In this document: in pieces, positions 21,607-34,399 of the stretch | Position numbering within the stretch: position 1 is the first letter of the stretch | How the letters are laid out: every line of letters starts with the position of its first letter | Assembly (NCBI GenBank): GCA_029204225.1 | Contig: CM055110.1 | Location: 20,568,410 to 20,632,409, forward strand | Source of the DNA: Diphasiastrum complanatum | Lineage: Eukaryota > Streptophyta > Lycopodiopsida > Lycopodiales > Lycopodiaceae | Reading direction: 5' to 3' | DNA: 64,000 nt | Program-made: the position numbers and the translations under genes | Notes under the pieces: generated by a model | The model's input: only the letters and a program-made list of their open reading frames with translations | The model's database searches: none | Told to the model about the DNA's origin: nothing

Positions 21607-23890
21607 CAAGTTGTTCGATCCTATTGAGTCGAATATATTCACTAGTCGGAATGTCATCTTCATCGAAGATCAGTTTATCGACCTCAAGGGAAAAGGCAAA
21701 GCCCATGTAGCCGACTTGTTTGACTCGTCCGACATATCGAACTTTCTAGTTCTTCAGTCGACTATTCCTATTGAAGGTCCAAGCTCATCTACTTTCGACG
21801 AACAACATATCAACGGAGAATCCAAAGATGATGATGTTGCAATTCAGCAACTACAGCATGATGAAAATGATCAACTTCCTTTATCACCCAGAAGATCGAC
21901 AAGAGTTAGCAGACCACCTGTGAGGTATATCGACGAGTTTGCAGCCTACCCTGTTCACGAGCCGACAACTGTCGAAGAAGCACTCAGTCATCCAGATTCT
22001 GATCTTTGGAAAGAAGCTATGGATAAAGAGTATTCACATTAGAGGAGTTCTTAATCCAAAAAAGACCCATTGTAAAGATTCTTTTTATATTTTTTCTTAA
22101 ATTTTTCTTACACATGGACCAATCAAAACACTCAAATTTGAAATCTACATAACGTAACTTTTTGAGTCCACATTTTGATTCCACACTAAAAATGGCATAG
22201 CTTTTTAGTGGTAAGTCCAAATTTAGCGAAGTTTAGTGCATTGGAAAGCGCTCAACAAGGGCTTTCCAATGATATGTTACATGACATACTTTTGAAATAT
22301 GATTAAAAAGTTATGGCAAGTCAAAAATATTAGTGGTATAATATTCTAATAATATAAAAGACATCTTGCACGAATTCTTAAAGGGTCTTTTTGGAGCTCA
22401 AAACTCCCCTAATGTCTCTTATCAAGAACTAGACATGGACGATTGTCGAATTACTTGCTAGCACAAACGTAGTTGATTGCAAATGGATTTTCAAAGTCAA
22501 GTACAAAGCAGACAAAGGCATCGATAGAAGAAAAGCTTGACTTGTCGCCAGAGGAATTTCTCAGGTGTACAACGTCGATTACACTTAGACTTTCAGTCCA
22601 GTAGTCAAGCATTCTTCTATTCGACTTTTATTATCGTTTGCTGTTGCAGCAGATTTGAAAATACATCAAATGTATGTACAGACAGCATATTTAAATGGAG
22701 TTATCGAAGAAAACATTTACATGGTGCAACCCGAAGGTTATATTATCGAGGGTAAACACAGTTATGTGTGTAAACTCCATAAGGCACTTTATGGCTTGAA
22801 GCAATCTACTCGAACATGGTTTCAAAGGACCAATACTTTCCTTATTGATCACAGCTACACACCTAGCTCTTCATATTCAAATGTTTACTTCAAGATAGTG
22901 CAGCAGTCTTTTATCATTATCACTTTGTACGTGGACGACACATTTAGCAACAGTACTAATCTGATAAAAGAAGACAAGATAATCTATCTTCTGAATTTGA
23001 CATGACTGATCTGGGCGAAGCTCATTCTGCCTTGGTATTCAAATCCACAGAAACAGAAATCGAAAGTTGATCTACATTACTCAATAGAGGTACATCTACA
23101 ATATGTTAGTCAGATGTAATCTGATTAATTGCAAGTTAGCTCTCTCACCAATGGAACCAGGTCTCAAATTGTCAAAGCACCAGTGTCCTCAAACAATTCA
23201 AGAGAAGCAGCAGATGCGTGAGTATCGTTATCGTTCTATTATAGGTTCTCTTATGTACACAATGGTCTGTACCAATCCAGACATAGCTTTTGCAATCAGC
23301 TCTTCAAGTCAGTATATGACCAACCCTAGTGTAACACATTGGAAGGCTCTTACCAGAGTCATGAGATATCTTCGAGCTACTATGGACTTTTGCATTTGTT
23401 ATGGAGTAGTCGACAACGACAAACTCAATTTACTCATTGGTTTTACAGATGCAAGTTGGGCAGGAGATGTAGATACTCGTAAATTCACTTCCAAATTTAC
23501 ATTCTTCCTCAACAATGGTCCTATTTCTTGAAACAGTCACAAGCAATCTTTGATAGTTCTATCTTCTACAGAATCAGAGTATATTGCAGCCTCACAAGCT
23601 ACAAAGGAAGCAATTTGGTTGAGAAACTTACTTTCAGATATCAATCTGAATCAATATGCTCCGACATTATTATTTTGTGATAATCAAAGTTCCATTGTCT
23701 TATCATCCAACCCTAGATTTCATTCTAGGAGTAAGCACATTGAACTGAAGTATCATTATGTCAGAAGCAAAGTTCTCGACAAAGAGGTCCGATTACAGTA
23801 CTGTCGAACGCAAATATGACAGCAGATATTTTTACTAAAGCATTGAGCTTGGATGCACACAGAAAGTTCTATGCAGAACTAAGTTTAAAG
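21607..23890 (+). pseudogene. copia-2 pol remnant (integrase end, RT, RNase H)
   Basis: The open frame 21611-22042 starts with NIFTSRNVIFIEDQFIDLKG, the region behind the integrase core, and leads into the RT start (EALSHPDSDLWKEAMDKEY). RT is then interrupted by a MITE (22037-22414) and resumes with VDCKWIFKVKYKAD, MYVQTAYLNGVIEENIYMVQ, LYGLKQSTRTW and the catalytic LYVDD (about 22927). RNase H follows with GSLMYTMVCTNPDIAFA, SSTESEYIAASQATKEAIWL and HSRSKHIELKYHYVR. Several stops and frame changes are present. The closest relative in the window is copia-3 at 33.8 kb, which shares the DVIFVEDQFIDHKGK-type segment. Confidence 0.85.
22037..22414. mobile_element. MITE inside copia-2 reverse transcriptase
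   Basis: A 378-bp AT-rich block splits the RT frame. Its ends are inverted repeats of about 30 bp: CATTAGAGGAGTT...CCAAAAAAGACCC on the left and GGGTCTTTTTGG...AACTCCCCTAATG on the right. It has no coding potential. Removing it brings KEY and the following LIKN.TW segment into register as expected for a copia RT. Target duplication is not obvious. Confidence 0.75.
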
Positions 23891-23924
23891 GTCAAGGCAT
23901 TCATGGATTCAGATTAAGGGAGAG

Positions 23925-24646
23925 TGTTGGATTATTCTCCTTCCTACTAATCGACTAATCAGTTTTTAATCTTCATCCAACTGATTATCCAATTCTGTGG
24001 ATTTTCCCGTGTTTTACACAGTCTACAGAATTACAAGTGTTTTTACACAGTCTGCAGAAATACACTGAGTTTGACAACAATGTTGGGAATTTTCTCTCTC
24101 TACAAAATCCGACACTATCACCCTTTTGCTATAGTTAATTTTCTCTTAAAGCGACACTGTCAAAAATTGCAAGTAAAAATAGAGTGTCGCGTTTTTTGCA
24201 TTTTTTGCCTGTCAAGAAAATGCAGTGTCGCATTTTTCAAAATGCCTCAAATGTTAAGGATATGACTTTGGCAAAGGGTGGGGCTACCCCAAATATTAAG
24301 GAAATGAGATTTTGTGACACGGTCGCATTTCTCGCAGAAAGCCGACACTGTCGCTTTTCTTGATAACAGTTTACGTTCATTTCTGCAGACTGACCGTTAC
24401 GTTCGTTTATGCAGACAAACTGTTTACGGCCAAATGTCATCGCTTATCAACAATCAACTTCGATGCCTACAGACTCCAGCCAAATGGCAGCCGCATTTGA
24501 CGACCTAATTGCTTAGTATAAATAATTGTTCATATTTCAGAGATCATTATTCTCTTAAATCAATTAGAGATCAAGTATTGAATAGTTAGCTCTCTCTCAA
24601 GCCTGCGAGCTTGAACACTCTTGAACATTCTAGTTTTTGCCCACCA
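23925..24646 (+). repeat. 3' LTR of copia-2
   Basis: It starts TGTTGG after the purine run AAGGGAGAG and ends CCACCA, an imperfect inverse of the start. It contains a TATA-like TAGTATAAATAATT near 24512 and a pyrimidine-rich end. Several CGACACTGTCGC-like stretches (24100-24360) give it short internal repeats. The exact right end is inferred. Confidence 0.65.
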
Positions 24647-25145
24647 ATATGCGTGCTAACCAGAGGATTATGGATATAGAAAGTTTCAAATCCTCATATG
24701 CAATTAGTAGAATCTAGTTTTTCTTTCACTTTTAGTTCATATTATGGATAAACTGATTTATAATCAATTGGCCCATGAACAAAAGCTACATAACAAGATT
24801 CAGGACGTTAGAACTCATGCAAGTTATGCAAAACCTTAAACCGATATTAACAAGCAACAAGATCCACACTTGTAGATCATTCTACATCAATTGGAAGATT
24901 CGTCAAGGGAACAAAAAAATTTAAGAATGAATTCAAGGCTAATTCTCAACATCTTTAACAAAATTGAATGTGTGGAAGAGCACTCTAGCCCCAGTTGTGG
25001 AAAGCATGCTTCAAACTGAAATTACTGAATCCAACTCCAAAATTTCCTTGAAAAAATAGCACTCCAACCAGGATGTAAATCCAAACTAGCTTCCAATTCG
25101 ATGTAGAGCTTGTCTCCATCCCATCCAAGACCACATCTTAGCCGA
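24647..25145. other. Unassigned retroelement-like sequence
   Basis: A plus-strand run from 24744 reads like a gag start (MDKLIYNQLAHEQKLHNK) with stops, whereas the primer-binding site at 25146 implies an element reading leftwards. I could not reconcile the two; the stretch is probably a patchwork. Confidence 0.35.
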
Positions 25146-25157
25146 GCTCTGATACCA
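25146..25157 (-). promoter_or_regulatory. Retrotransposon primer-binding site (initiator tRNA-Met)
   Basis: On the minus strand the bases read TGGTATCAGAGC, an exact 12-base match to the site that pairs with the 3' end of plant initiator tRNA-Met. It lies 6 bases inside the LTR at 25164-25415, as expected for a leftward-reading element. Confidence 0.8.
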
Positions 25158-25163
25158 ACGTAA

Positions 25164-25415
25164 TGACCAACCAAGAAAGCTTCTAAGATGAGGATGGAAT
25201 CAAAACATAAAGAGACTTGTGGGAGCTAAACCACCCATCCAACTAAGATGTATCGAGCCATAGCAAGTGAATACCTGAGGAGAGGAGAAAAAACTAGCAA
25301 CCTAAAGCCAAAGGCTTAGAATGGAGAACGTCATGACGTCCCATCCCGTATCCCATGCTATCCTCCTGCATACATTCGTCACAAGACATGCACTAATCAC
25401 AAATTGGCCTTAACA
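25164..25415 (-). mobile_element. Short LTR next to the primer-binding site
   Basis: On the minus strand this begins TGTTAAGGCC (25415) and ends GGTTGGTCA (25164). It is a shortened relative of the LTR at 14232-14703 and keeps the same order of blocks in its downstream half, including CCATCCTCATCTTAG. The internal region to the left is not recognisable beyond a few hundred bases. Confidence 0.6.
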
Positions 25416-25511
25416 TGGAATTAAATTCGAGGCATAACCAACAATCTCGAATACCAAAGGGCCGATCTACCATATTAGGACTATTCCAAATCCTTAGCTG
25501 AATATGGCCAT

Positions 25512-26983
<1,472 letters not shown>

Positions 26984-27187
26984 TGGCTAAGAGCATTCAT
27001 AGGGTGGGTAGAAGTGCCCTCTGAAGCTATTATTCACTGGAGCAAGTTCCTCAATTGCCTCATGAAGTCAGAACTTCAAGAAATATGGATGGATGAAGAC
27101 AAAAGTTGTTTCTGGGCCATGGCACATGACTCTAATGGAAGTGTAGCTGATGATTTGATTAATTTGATTAAGGCTGTTGGGATTTGA
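26984..27187 (+). other. Possible exon or gene fragment, 67 codons
   Basis: The frame is open from just after an acceptor-like CCTTTGTAG (about 26980) to TGA 27185-27187. It has a protein-like composition rich in Trp and acidic residues, with EAIIHWSKFLNCLMKSELQ and MDEDKSCFWAMAHDSNG. It is absent from families I recognise. It could be the last exon of a degraded gene, or chance. Confidence 0.22.
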
Positions 27188-27690
27188 TTGATTTAGGCTT
27201 TATGTCATAGAACTAGCCTTGTTGTTACAGACATTGTTTTACTCTATTGAACTCCAGTGGGTTTTTCCCATCTTTTACCGATGAATCATTTAGTTTCTTT
27301 GACCTCTACGAGTCAGAAAATAGGCTTGCCAACTGCATGCCACTTATTGGAGGACAATTTGGAAGCATCTTTGCTATCAGATTGTTGTATAGTGGCCTGA
27401 TTCTGTGAACGTGCAAATAAATTTAAAGCTAAATGATTGATTGCTATTGAACAGAAAAAAATATAGACTCAACAATATCACATGATTGCATATATGAGGT
27501 AATAGAGCTGAAAGGATGATCATGTAAGTGATTAAAAATACTGCAACAAAGCTGCATGGGCTGAAATTTTACAGGAAAACATTGAATTGGTAGTGGGCTG
27601 TAAGTTTCCCTTTTCTTGGAATGGATCAATTGGATATGCCAGATTAAAGCTGTGCTGGCAGTCGGTCATAGTCATTTTGTTGTTATGGAT
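27188..27690. other. Downstream flank of the bHLH gene
   Basis: No gene recognised; it presumably includes the 3' UTR of the bHLH gene, which ends at 27691. Confidence 0.45.
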
Positions 27691-29758
27691 TCAATTGCAG
27701 TGAGACGAGCAGGAAGCTGCTTGTTCCAGTGAGGCAATGAGAACCTCTGTCCCAGCGCTGACCCCAGGATGTAACTGCAATAAAAGCACATGCACAGCAA
27801 TCTGGAAGTGAACAGCTTTTCATCATACAGAAAAGGTCAAAGCTAAGGCCTTCATATCACCTATGAACATGTAATGGAATTTCTGACATGTATTAACAGT
27901 TTTCCATGATACAGAAAAGGTCAAAGCTAAGGCCTTCATAGCACCTATGAACATGCAGTGGAATCTCTGATATGTACGAAATTTGACTATTTCAATTTTG
28001 AAATTATCTATCCGTCTATCTGCAACAGTTTTGCACCTAACTGATGCAAAATCCGAATGATCTCATGAAGCTCCGATATTAATACTTCAAACCCGATACG
28101 TTATAAGCTTTATCAAAGTCAATGCTTAGAAGCCTAAAGAAAATGGGAAGAAAAAATCACAGACCTCAACTGTCAGAAAATGCAGAACAATATCACCCAG
28201 GGTTGTCACATTTGATTGAAAGACTTCAGCTTTGCAGTCCTCCAATGCAGTTAAAATGCGGAGCACTAGCCCAGGGCTCCTTCCGCAAATCACCTTGATT
28301 ACTGCTTGTTCTCCTAGTATATGCACCTCCACCTCCACCGCTGGCCTCTTTCCAGCAGTCTGCTCAAACAAAGAACAGAGAACAAAGAACAAAAAACTAG
28401 TTGATCATTCTGACCTACTACTCGGCGGCATGACTTTTCTGTTTCCTTCTTTCTGTTCTTAAGAGTACAAGTTCTGCGTTCGTGCAATTGTCAGCTCCTA
28501 CACAATTTCAACAAGTTACTGAGAATAATTGGCAATCAGAATATGATAAATTTAGCTCTGTATATGAGTGCAAAAGACATTCTTTACGCCTATGCACTAT
28601 TTCATGAACAAAAATCATGAATGGGCGAGTGTGATCAAGTATGAAGCATTAGATGGTTGCTTGCCTCCTTGAAATGCTCGGATGAGGTCACGCCGGATTC
28701 CTCTCTCACCACATTAGAGAACTTTTGAAATGATTCGTCAGCTGACCGAGAAAGCTTTTTAGATATTGTCGCTGACTCATCCAAGAAAGGGTGATTCTTT
28801 TCAATTTGTTTCTGGCCTCTTTGTCTCCCTGCTTTGCACGCTTGAAGATCTTTCAAGGTCTTTTCCAATTCAATGATGTAGTTGATTGTATCACCAACAA
28901 TGGATGCCTTGTCTTTCTAACCAGTTACAGAGAGCTTACGGTCAGAATAAGAGAGTCAACTGAATCAATAAAAAGTACAACAATCACACAAAGCCAGATA
29001 CTCACCTTCAAAGATTTGGGAATCATCGACCTTAAAGCAGTAAATTTCTCATTCATTTCCTCTCTACGTTGGCGTTCAGCAAGGATGTGATTTTCCCTTT
29101 GAAATTGTGTTCTCTGAGGGGTTCTTTCTGTTCCAAACAGCTCTGCCTGACACAGTGTCCTGTAAGCTAGAAAATCATCCTTCGAATGGGCGACGCTGCT
29201 GTCATACAGTAGTGATCTAAGGTGAGAAACAGAAGCTGTACTAAGGCCTTCTCCCAATTGCAGATGCAGCTTTGAGTTTGTGTTCAAATCCATGCTTGGT
29301 TGCTGGGCCGACTGTAAATTGCAGAAATTCTCCTGGGAGATGTTGCCATATGTCATGAAATCACGCAAGGCTTGTAATTGAGCTGTTGTATCATGCTTGT
29401 AGCTGGATTGCGATCCTCCATGAGGCAGTTGCACAGTTGGCGATCCATTGTAGCCTTGAATGCTGGATCCCAGTTCATCTGCTCCGTGAGTAGACTGTTG
29501 CCAATAGGGGTGGAGGCCCAAATGAGTCAACTCATCCGAATTATCAACAGCCGTACCTTCAACAACAGCAGTAGAATTTATATCCAACTTATAAGGCGAT
29601 AAGCTGTTTTCTGAAGACGAAAAAGAACTGGGTAAAGTGGTGTCGAATCTGCCTTGTAGGAGCTCAAACAAGTTCCCCCCCGAGGTCAAATTAGAAGGAA
29701 GTGCTGGGAATTTGGAAGGGGGATCTTTCATTCTTTCTGTCCAAGGTGGCTCCGCCAT
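27691..29758 (-). CDS. bHLH transcription factor with C-terminal ACT-like domain
   Basis: A complete four-exon gene of 412 residues: 29758-29006, 28916-28710, 28359-28165 and 27774-27691. All introns have GT-AG ends and all exons join in phase 0. The start is the ATG in MAEPPWTERMKD; the upstream in-frame codon is TTG. Residues 1-220 are a Ser/Gln-rich variable region. The basic region and helix 1 (about 222-251) read NHILAERQRREEMNEKF. His224, Glu228 and Arg232 are in the H-E-R positions that contact an E-box/G-box. The loop and helix 2 continue in exon 2 with KDKASIVGDTINYIIELEK. Exons 3-4 give a beta-alpha ACT-like dimerisation module (VEVEVHILGEQAVIKVICG). The helix-2 wording SIVGDTI.YI.EL recalls the anther bHLH010/089/091 group, but that placement is tentative. 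The exon-2 end is a choice: GTGAGA at 28709 is the best donor. Confidence 0.85.
27825..27977. repeat. 84-bp tandem duplication in bHLH intron 3
   Basis: ATACAGAAAAGGTCAAAGCT starts at 27825 and again at 27909, and similarity of about 90% extends for some 69 bases. It lies between exons 4 and 3 of the bHLH gene. Confidence 0.85.
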
Positions 29759-29797
29759 CTTGCTGAACAACTCAACTTAATGAGGAATTTTCTGTGC

Positions 29798-29798
<1 letters not shown>

Positions 29799-29876
<78 letters not shown>
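29799..29876. repeat. Compound (TG)n(GA)n microsatellite in bHLH 5' leader
   Basis: About 21 TG units (29799-29842) are followed by 17 GA units (to 29876), 41-118 bp upstream of the bHLH start codon. On the gene's strand this is a (CT)n(CA)n tract in the likely 5' UTR or core promoter. CT-rich leaders of this sort are common in plant genes and can bind GAGA-type BPC proteins; whether this one does is unknown. Confidence 0.9.
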
Positions 29877-29879
<3 letters not shown>

Positions 29880-30632
29880 TTCTAAGTAGGTGCCTTGCAT
29901 GGATGAATATGTGAGCAGCTGCTGGATAGCTGACTCAGGCTGACTGTTGATAGCTCAAATTGCATGCAGAAGATATGAGGAAGATTTGAGAGAGAGAGTG
30001 TGTGTCATAGAGAGATATGCAGTGTGTTCAGCTAAACAGTCCACTCCTCAGTGATCACTGATCACTGTTCTGTTGTGTTCTGTTGTAAGCCAGTAATGTT
30101 AGTTACAAAGAAATGTGGTAGGTCGGGTCAGTTTGAATTTGAACACCAGTACAATGGCACTAATGAGATAATGAGCTTTGAATACGCAAGAGAAAGAGCA
30201 GGTGGGTAAAAGTTCAGTTGCCATAAATGGGATATATGAACACAATAAAGGTGAGCGCTTGGCACTGGCTGGTAAACTAGTAAACTCTTCTCTTGCAAGC
30301 ATGCTGCATAACGGCCAAGCCTTGCCAAGCCCCAGCTGGGCCAATGCACATCTCCATTGCCCTTAGCCTTGAATGTGAGAATGTAAATTGCACACTCAAA
30401 CCCATATTGGAAATTCTTGGAAATTCTTGGAAATTCTGCCAGGTTTTGGATTGATCATTGCTTTTGCTTTGGCAGCTGGGACGTGCAGGCTTTAGCTGCT
30501 GTCTTGAACGCACAAGCTGAATGGCGGGCGAGGAACGAGGACGTGGGATAAGAATCAGGATGCAGGGATTGGTGTGCAGAACAGCATAAACATGCAATGA
30601 TGAAGCATATCTCACCAATAGTACACCAGCTA

Positions 30633-30683
30633 AAAGTGATAATTAACAATTTCTGGACCTAGCCAGATCAATATCCCCCCCCC

Positions 30684-30721
<38 letters not shown>

Positions 30722-30763
30722 GTGATAATTAACAATTTTTGGACCTAGCCAGATCAATATCCC
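30633..30763. repeat. 86-bp spaced direct repeat with CT tracts
   Basis: AAAGTGATAATTAACAATTT and the following 25 bases occur at 30633 and again at 30719. Each copy is followed by a pyrimidine tract (poly-C plus CT; CT), which suggests duplication by slippage or unequal exchange at the microsatellite. Confidence 0.9.
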
Positions 30764-31032
30764 TTGCTCTCTCTCTCTCTCTCTCTACTCACATTATCGC
30801 TATTTGTCTTCCAAAACTTAAAAAACCCTAAAAAATGAAAAACCCGCACTCCTCTTTTTCTCTCTCTTGCCATCGCGATTTTATACCCTCTTTCTCTCTC
30901 TAGAAACTCCTCTTTCTAGATGTTTTGAAAGCACATGTTCTCTTACTTCAACTGCTTTTCAAATGCCCTTCAAATACATTTTAGGGCAAAAGTGGACCAA
31001 TAAGAAGCTCCAAAATGTGTTTTCTCTAACAC

Positions 31033-31038
<6 letters not shown>

Positions 31039-31075
<37 letters not shown>
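31039..31075. repeat. (CT)18 microsatellite
   Basis: An uninterrupted CT tract. The Ser-Leu open frames over it are artefacts. Confidence 0.95.
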
Positions 31076-31078
<3 letters not shown>

Positions 31079-33295
31079 CACACATACAACACAAGTCAGT
31101 GTGGCAAGTCACATAGGCAAGTCACATAGCCCTACCTCACCTAAATGTTAACTATGTGTTATGGTTGAATGAAATAATTGTGTGAGAACTTGCTTGGGTG
31201 GTTACATCTGAGAATCGATTAAAGAGATTTAGAATCAAGTCATTTTGCAAATATTATATCCACTCACATGTTGGTGTGTGATCTTTCTAAAAACATTGTC
31301 TAATCCCCTAAGAACATCTTACATTGTATGAATGTCACACATCTTGAGAGAATAAAGTTATGTTCATCTTTTATTGGTATGGGGATTAAATTCAAAAGAC
31401 ATGTAATTTTAGTTTTATATCTCTTTTATTCACAACATTTAGAAGGTGCCTTTCTCTATTACATAGCCTAAATGTAACCACCATTACACCCATGGTTGTA
31501 TTCATTAAAAATGGTCATTAATTATCTCATGGTTGTTTTATCTCTTTCTATTACAACATTCCTTACCAACAGAGTCTATGATGGTCTAAGTTGTTGACAT
31601 TATCTTTGACAATTTTCTTGTAATGCAATTCTTGAATCCTTTACACATCTAAGCTATTATGACATTGAACAACCTTCCACAAATGCAATCTCAATTTTAA
31701 GTTAATTTTAATATAGCTTTGAATTTATGCATATCCTGGGCACCATAAGTAACTGAACCTAATCCAAACAAAAAAAATTAATATCTCTCTCTCTCTCCTT
31801 TGAGGTATTGAGTATCTTTCAGGTACCGTAGGAAGTAAAGCTTCATGCACACATATGACCCTCCTTTCAAATTGTGCAAGAAAGTTGCCATATAAGTGCG
31901 GTAGAGATTTGCTTTATGATTGGTTATATTCTTACAAGTTGCTTGTAATTAGTGTTGGGAAAAATCTTACTTGGAGAAATCCCTCGGTGCAAGTGCTATG
32001 CCTATCGAATCGAATCATGATGGTGAGTCAAATGACTTGACTGGTTTTACTTGATTCTGACTTCGAAGTCGTCAGAATCGATAGGGTTGATTACGAAGAT
32101 TAACACAAAGTCAAATGGTTGTTGATTGCGGGGACGTGACATACAGTTCAGACAAATCTATAAGAGAGCAGTATCAGACAGAACGATAAATTCAAAGTAG
32201 CATACATTCACACTAACATAAATCTAAACGCAATAAGACAATGAATCTATTATAATTAAGATGTTAATATTCTCGGACAGCTCACGTTGCCCACTAACAT
32301 GTGACGGGCAACGTGAGCGCTGCCCGTGAACCCTCTTTTTTTTAATCTATTGGTCGCGTTCTTCAATTATTCATCCCGCCTGCTAGCCGTCTATTGGGCG
32401 CACCTGGCCCGCTCTCCGTTTTTCTGCTGGTCACAATGGCAGCAGATCGTGCTCTTCTACTCTGACTACGCTCTTTTTTTCCCGCTAGAACAGTGCCTGA
32501 TCTGATGGTTTCTTCTACATTATCTGATTGTTTGTGGACGAGCTGTGATAGATACTTATCATGCGCTTATGTCGTCTTGTTGGATGATCGATCGATGCCA
32601 TTCACAGAGAGAGAGAGAGAGAGGCAACGAGAGCATGGCGCTTATGTCGTCCTATTGGCAAGGATTCTTAGCTATTGGCGATGAATGATGCAGGCTGGTA
32701 GCATGGCTTGGCATCTTTCTGATCAGCCATTTCAAGGTAGGGCAAATCTTCACCGCATACCTTTAATCGCAAGTGGTTTAGGACAGACAATTTTTCACAC
32801 AAGCCTTTGCTTCCCTTTGCGACCTAGACGCATACTTATTATACATGGAGGTTTGCTTTCGTTGAGTCTTTCATGTTGGCGGACCTCTGTTGTCGATGAG
32901 AAAACATGGATCGAGTTTGAAGATGGAGGGGGCCATGTTCACATTTGACAACATGGGGTTTGGGATTTGAAGGAGGAGTGCTTTTTGGTCTAGCTGAGAA
33001 AGAATGAAAGAGAGATATTATTTTGCTTATTTGTTTTAAAAATTAGATATACCTTAACCTTGGCAGGCACAGATATGGATACTAGTAGGATTGAACAGCT
33101 GCGGGTACTTGCCTTTGCTTCACTCCCGTCGGCATCTAGGAGGCCATTGGTTCCTCCTTTGATTGTAGGATCTATAACAGCTCCATAGGCGAGCAAAATT
33201 GAGCAAGATAAAGAGGAAGGGAAGCTTTCTTCAGACGAGGATGCCCAGGTTTTTTGTTCAGCACTATTTCACCATTGTGCTTACGCTCTTAGGGT

Positions 33296-33831
33296 GTTGC
33301 AGCAAAGAATAGTTGCTTGTTCTACAACAGGCTTTTCTCATTCCTCTCCCACTAACTCTAACCACATGCATTCATCTTGAGAGAGAGAGAGAGATGGAGA
33401 CTAGAAACAACAAGCAAAACATAACAAGAGCATAAGCAAGATTGATTAGCAAATGAGGATGCTTGAGCTCTCAAAATAGTAGAGTCTCTTCCTCTCTATT
33501 AAGCATGGAAATGGGTTACAAATGGTGCCTTTTTATATTTGGGGTGGCCCTTGCCCCTTGCTTCCTATTGGCTACTTGCAAAAGATGGGATTGTAATCCA
33601 CACCATCCACAAGAAACACAAATGAATTTATGGTGTAGGAAGAAACACACCCCACCTGTTGATATTAATCAGAGTGCAATTTTTGTCTCACTACTATATT
33701 GTTCATTTGCGCAATTTGTATGAATCATTCTTCTTGAATATTTCTACTGCTAACTGTTGCATTTCCGTTCCTACATGCCTACGCTCAAATCTTCAAGCTT
33801 CCGCTGTCGGTTATCCTCACGTTTTACGACA
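33296..33831 (+). mobile_element. Probable 5' LTR of copia-3
   Basis: The right border is fixed by the primer-binding site at 33832; the preceding bases TTTTACGACA give the expected CA end. A TATA-like CTTTTTATATTTGG lies near 33525. A candidate left end is TGTTGCAGCA at 33296, but no second LTR copy was found to confirm it. Confidence 0.45.
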
Positions 33832-33843
33832 TGGTATCAGAGT
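33832..33843 (+). promoter_or_regulatory. Primer-binding site of copia-3 (initiator tRNA-Met)
   Basis: TGGTATCAGAGT matches the plant initiator tRNA-Met site in 11 of 12 bases and lies directly after the LTR end. Gag starts 132 bases downstream. Confidence 0.8.
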
Positions 33844-33974
33844 AGTCATTTCAGTAATCTGCATTTCTACTGCGGATTATCAGTCTTGTTTCTATCAAGA
33901 TGTCTTTCTAGCAAACGTGCAGCCAACAATATTCCAACAATCATTGTTTCTACCAATGATCTCGTTCAACCAGA

Positions 33975-34373
33975 ATGGATCCATCATTCAGTTCATCTCT
34001 CATTGACAAACTCGATGGAGATAACTACCATCTCTAAAAATTCAAGATGAAGGTTATACTTCTAGCCAAAGAACTATGGGACATCGTTGATGGCACAGAG
34101 CTCAAACCAGAAGGTGATACAGCCATCATCACCAAGTGGAGATTGAGAGATGGCAAAGCATTTGTCATGATCACCCTCAATATCAAAGATACTCAGATCA
34201 GCCACATATGTGCTGCTCAGATTACTAAGGATGCATGGAACATCCTAGCAACTCTCTACAACATCAGAGACGTTACTTCCAAGCTTTATATGAGGAAGAA
34301 ATTCTTCACCCTCAGAATGTCTGATGTAGATAGTGTTTTGAGTCAAGAAGCGGTTCCAACAACAAGCACATAG
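33975..34373 (+). pseudogene. copia-3 gag, N-terminal part
   Basis: Starts MDPSFSSSLIDKLDGDNYHL. The next codon, which is Trp in intact copia Gag (N-Y-x-x-W), is TAA at 34035-34037. It continues in frame with FKMKVILLAKELWDIVDGTE and DAWNILATLYNI to 34373. The zinc-knuckle part is missing; a deletion seems to join this Gag directly to the protease region. Confidence 0.75.
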
Positions 34374-34399
34374 TGCTACAACCAGTCACTCAAATCAGC

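Larger units (their letters stand above)
21477..24646 (+). mobile_element. Ty1/copia element with truncated 5' LTR (copia-2)
   Basis: The left end (TGTTGGATTATTCTCC at 21477) recurs at 23925, so both LTRs are identified. The left LTR keeps only about its first 130 bases and then joins directly to the end of the integrase. Gag, protease and most of integrase are therefore deleted. The polypurine run AAGGGAGAG precedes the right LTR. The element abuts the minus-strand gypsy pol at 21476, suggesting it was inserted into it. The 5-base flanks (GGAGT and ATATG) do not match, so the insertion history is unclear. Confidence 0.82.
29877..33295. other. bHLH upstream region and intergenic repeats
   Basis: No further gene supported. 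It holds an 86-bp duplication (units at 30633 and 30719) whose copies are separated by poly-C and CT tracts, and several CT microsatellites (30690-30718, 30765-30786, 31039-31075). The first kilobase upstream of the bHLH gene is expected to contain its promoter, but no TATA box stands out. Confidence 0.5.

Noticed and set aside
24744-24990. Gag start in the plus orientation behind copia-2
   Set aside because: Only about 30 codons are clean, and the primer-binding site nearby demands the opposite orientation, so no separate gene was called.
28635-28709. Continuation of bHLH exon 2 to the stop after SNHLMLHT
   Set aside because: A strong donor (GTGAGA) at 28709 joins in phase to exons that complete an ACT-like domain, so readthrough is probably not the main product; an alternative short isoform cannot be excluded.
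33832-33843. Possible tRNA gene because of TGGTATCAGAG
   Set aside because: Only the primer-binding complement is present; no cloverleaf arms surround it. The same holds for 25146-25157 and 47249-47260.
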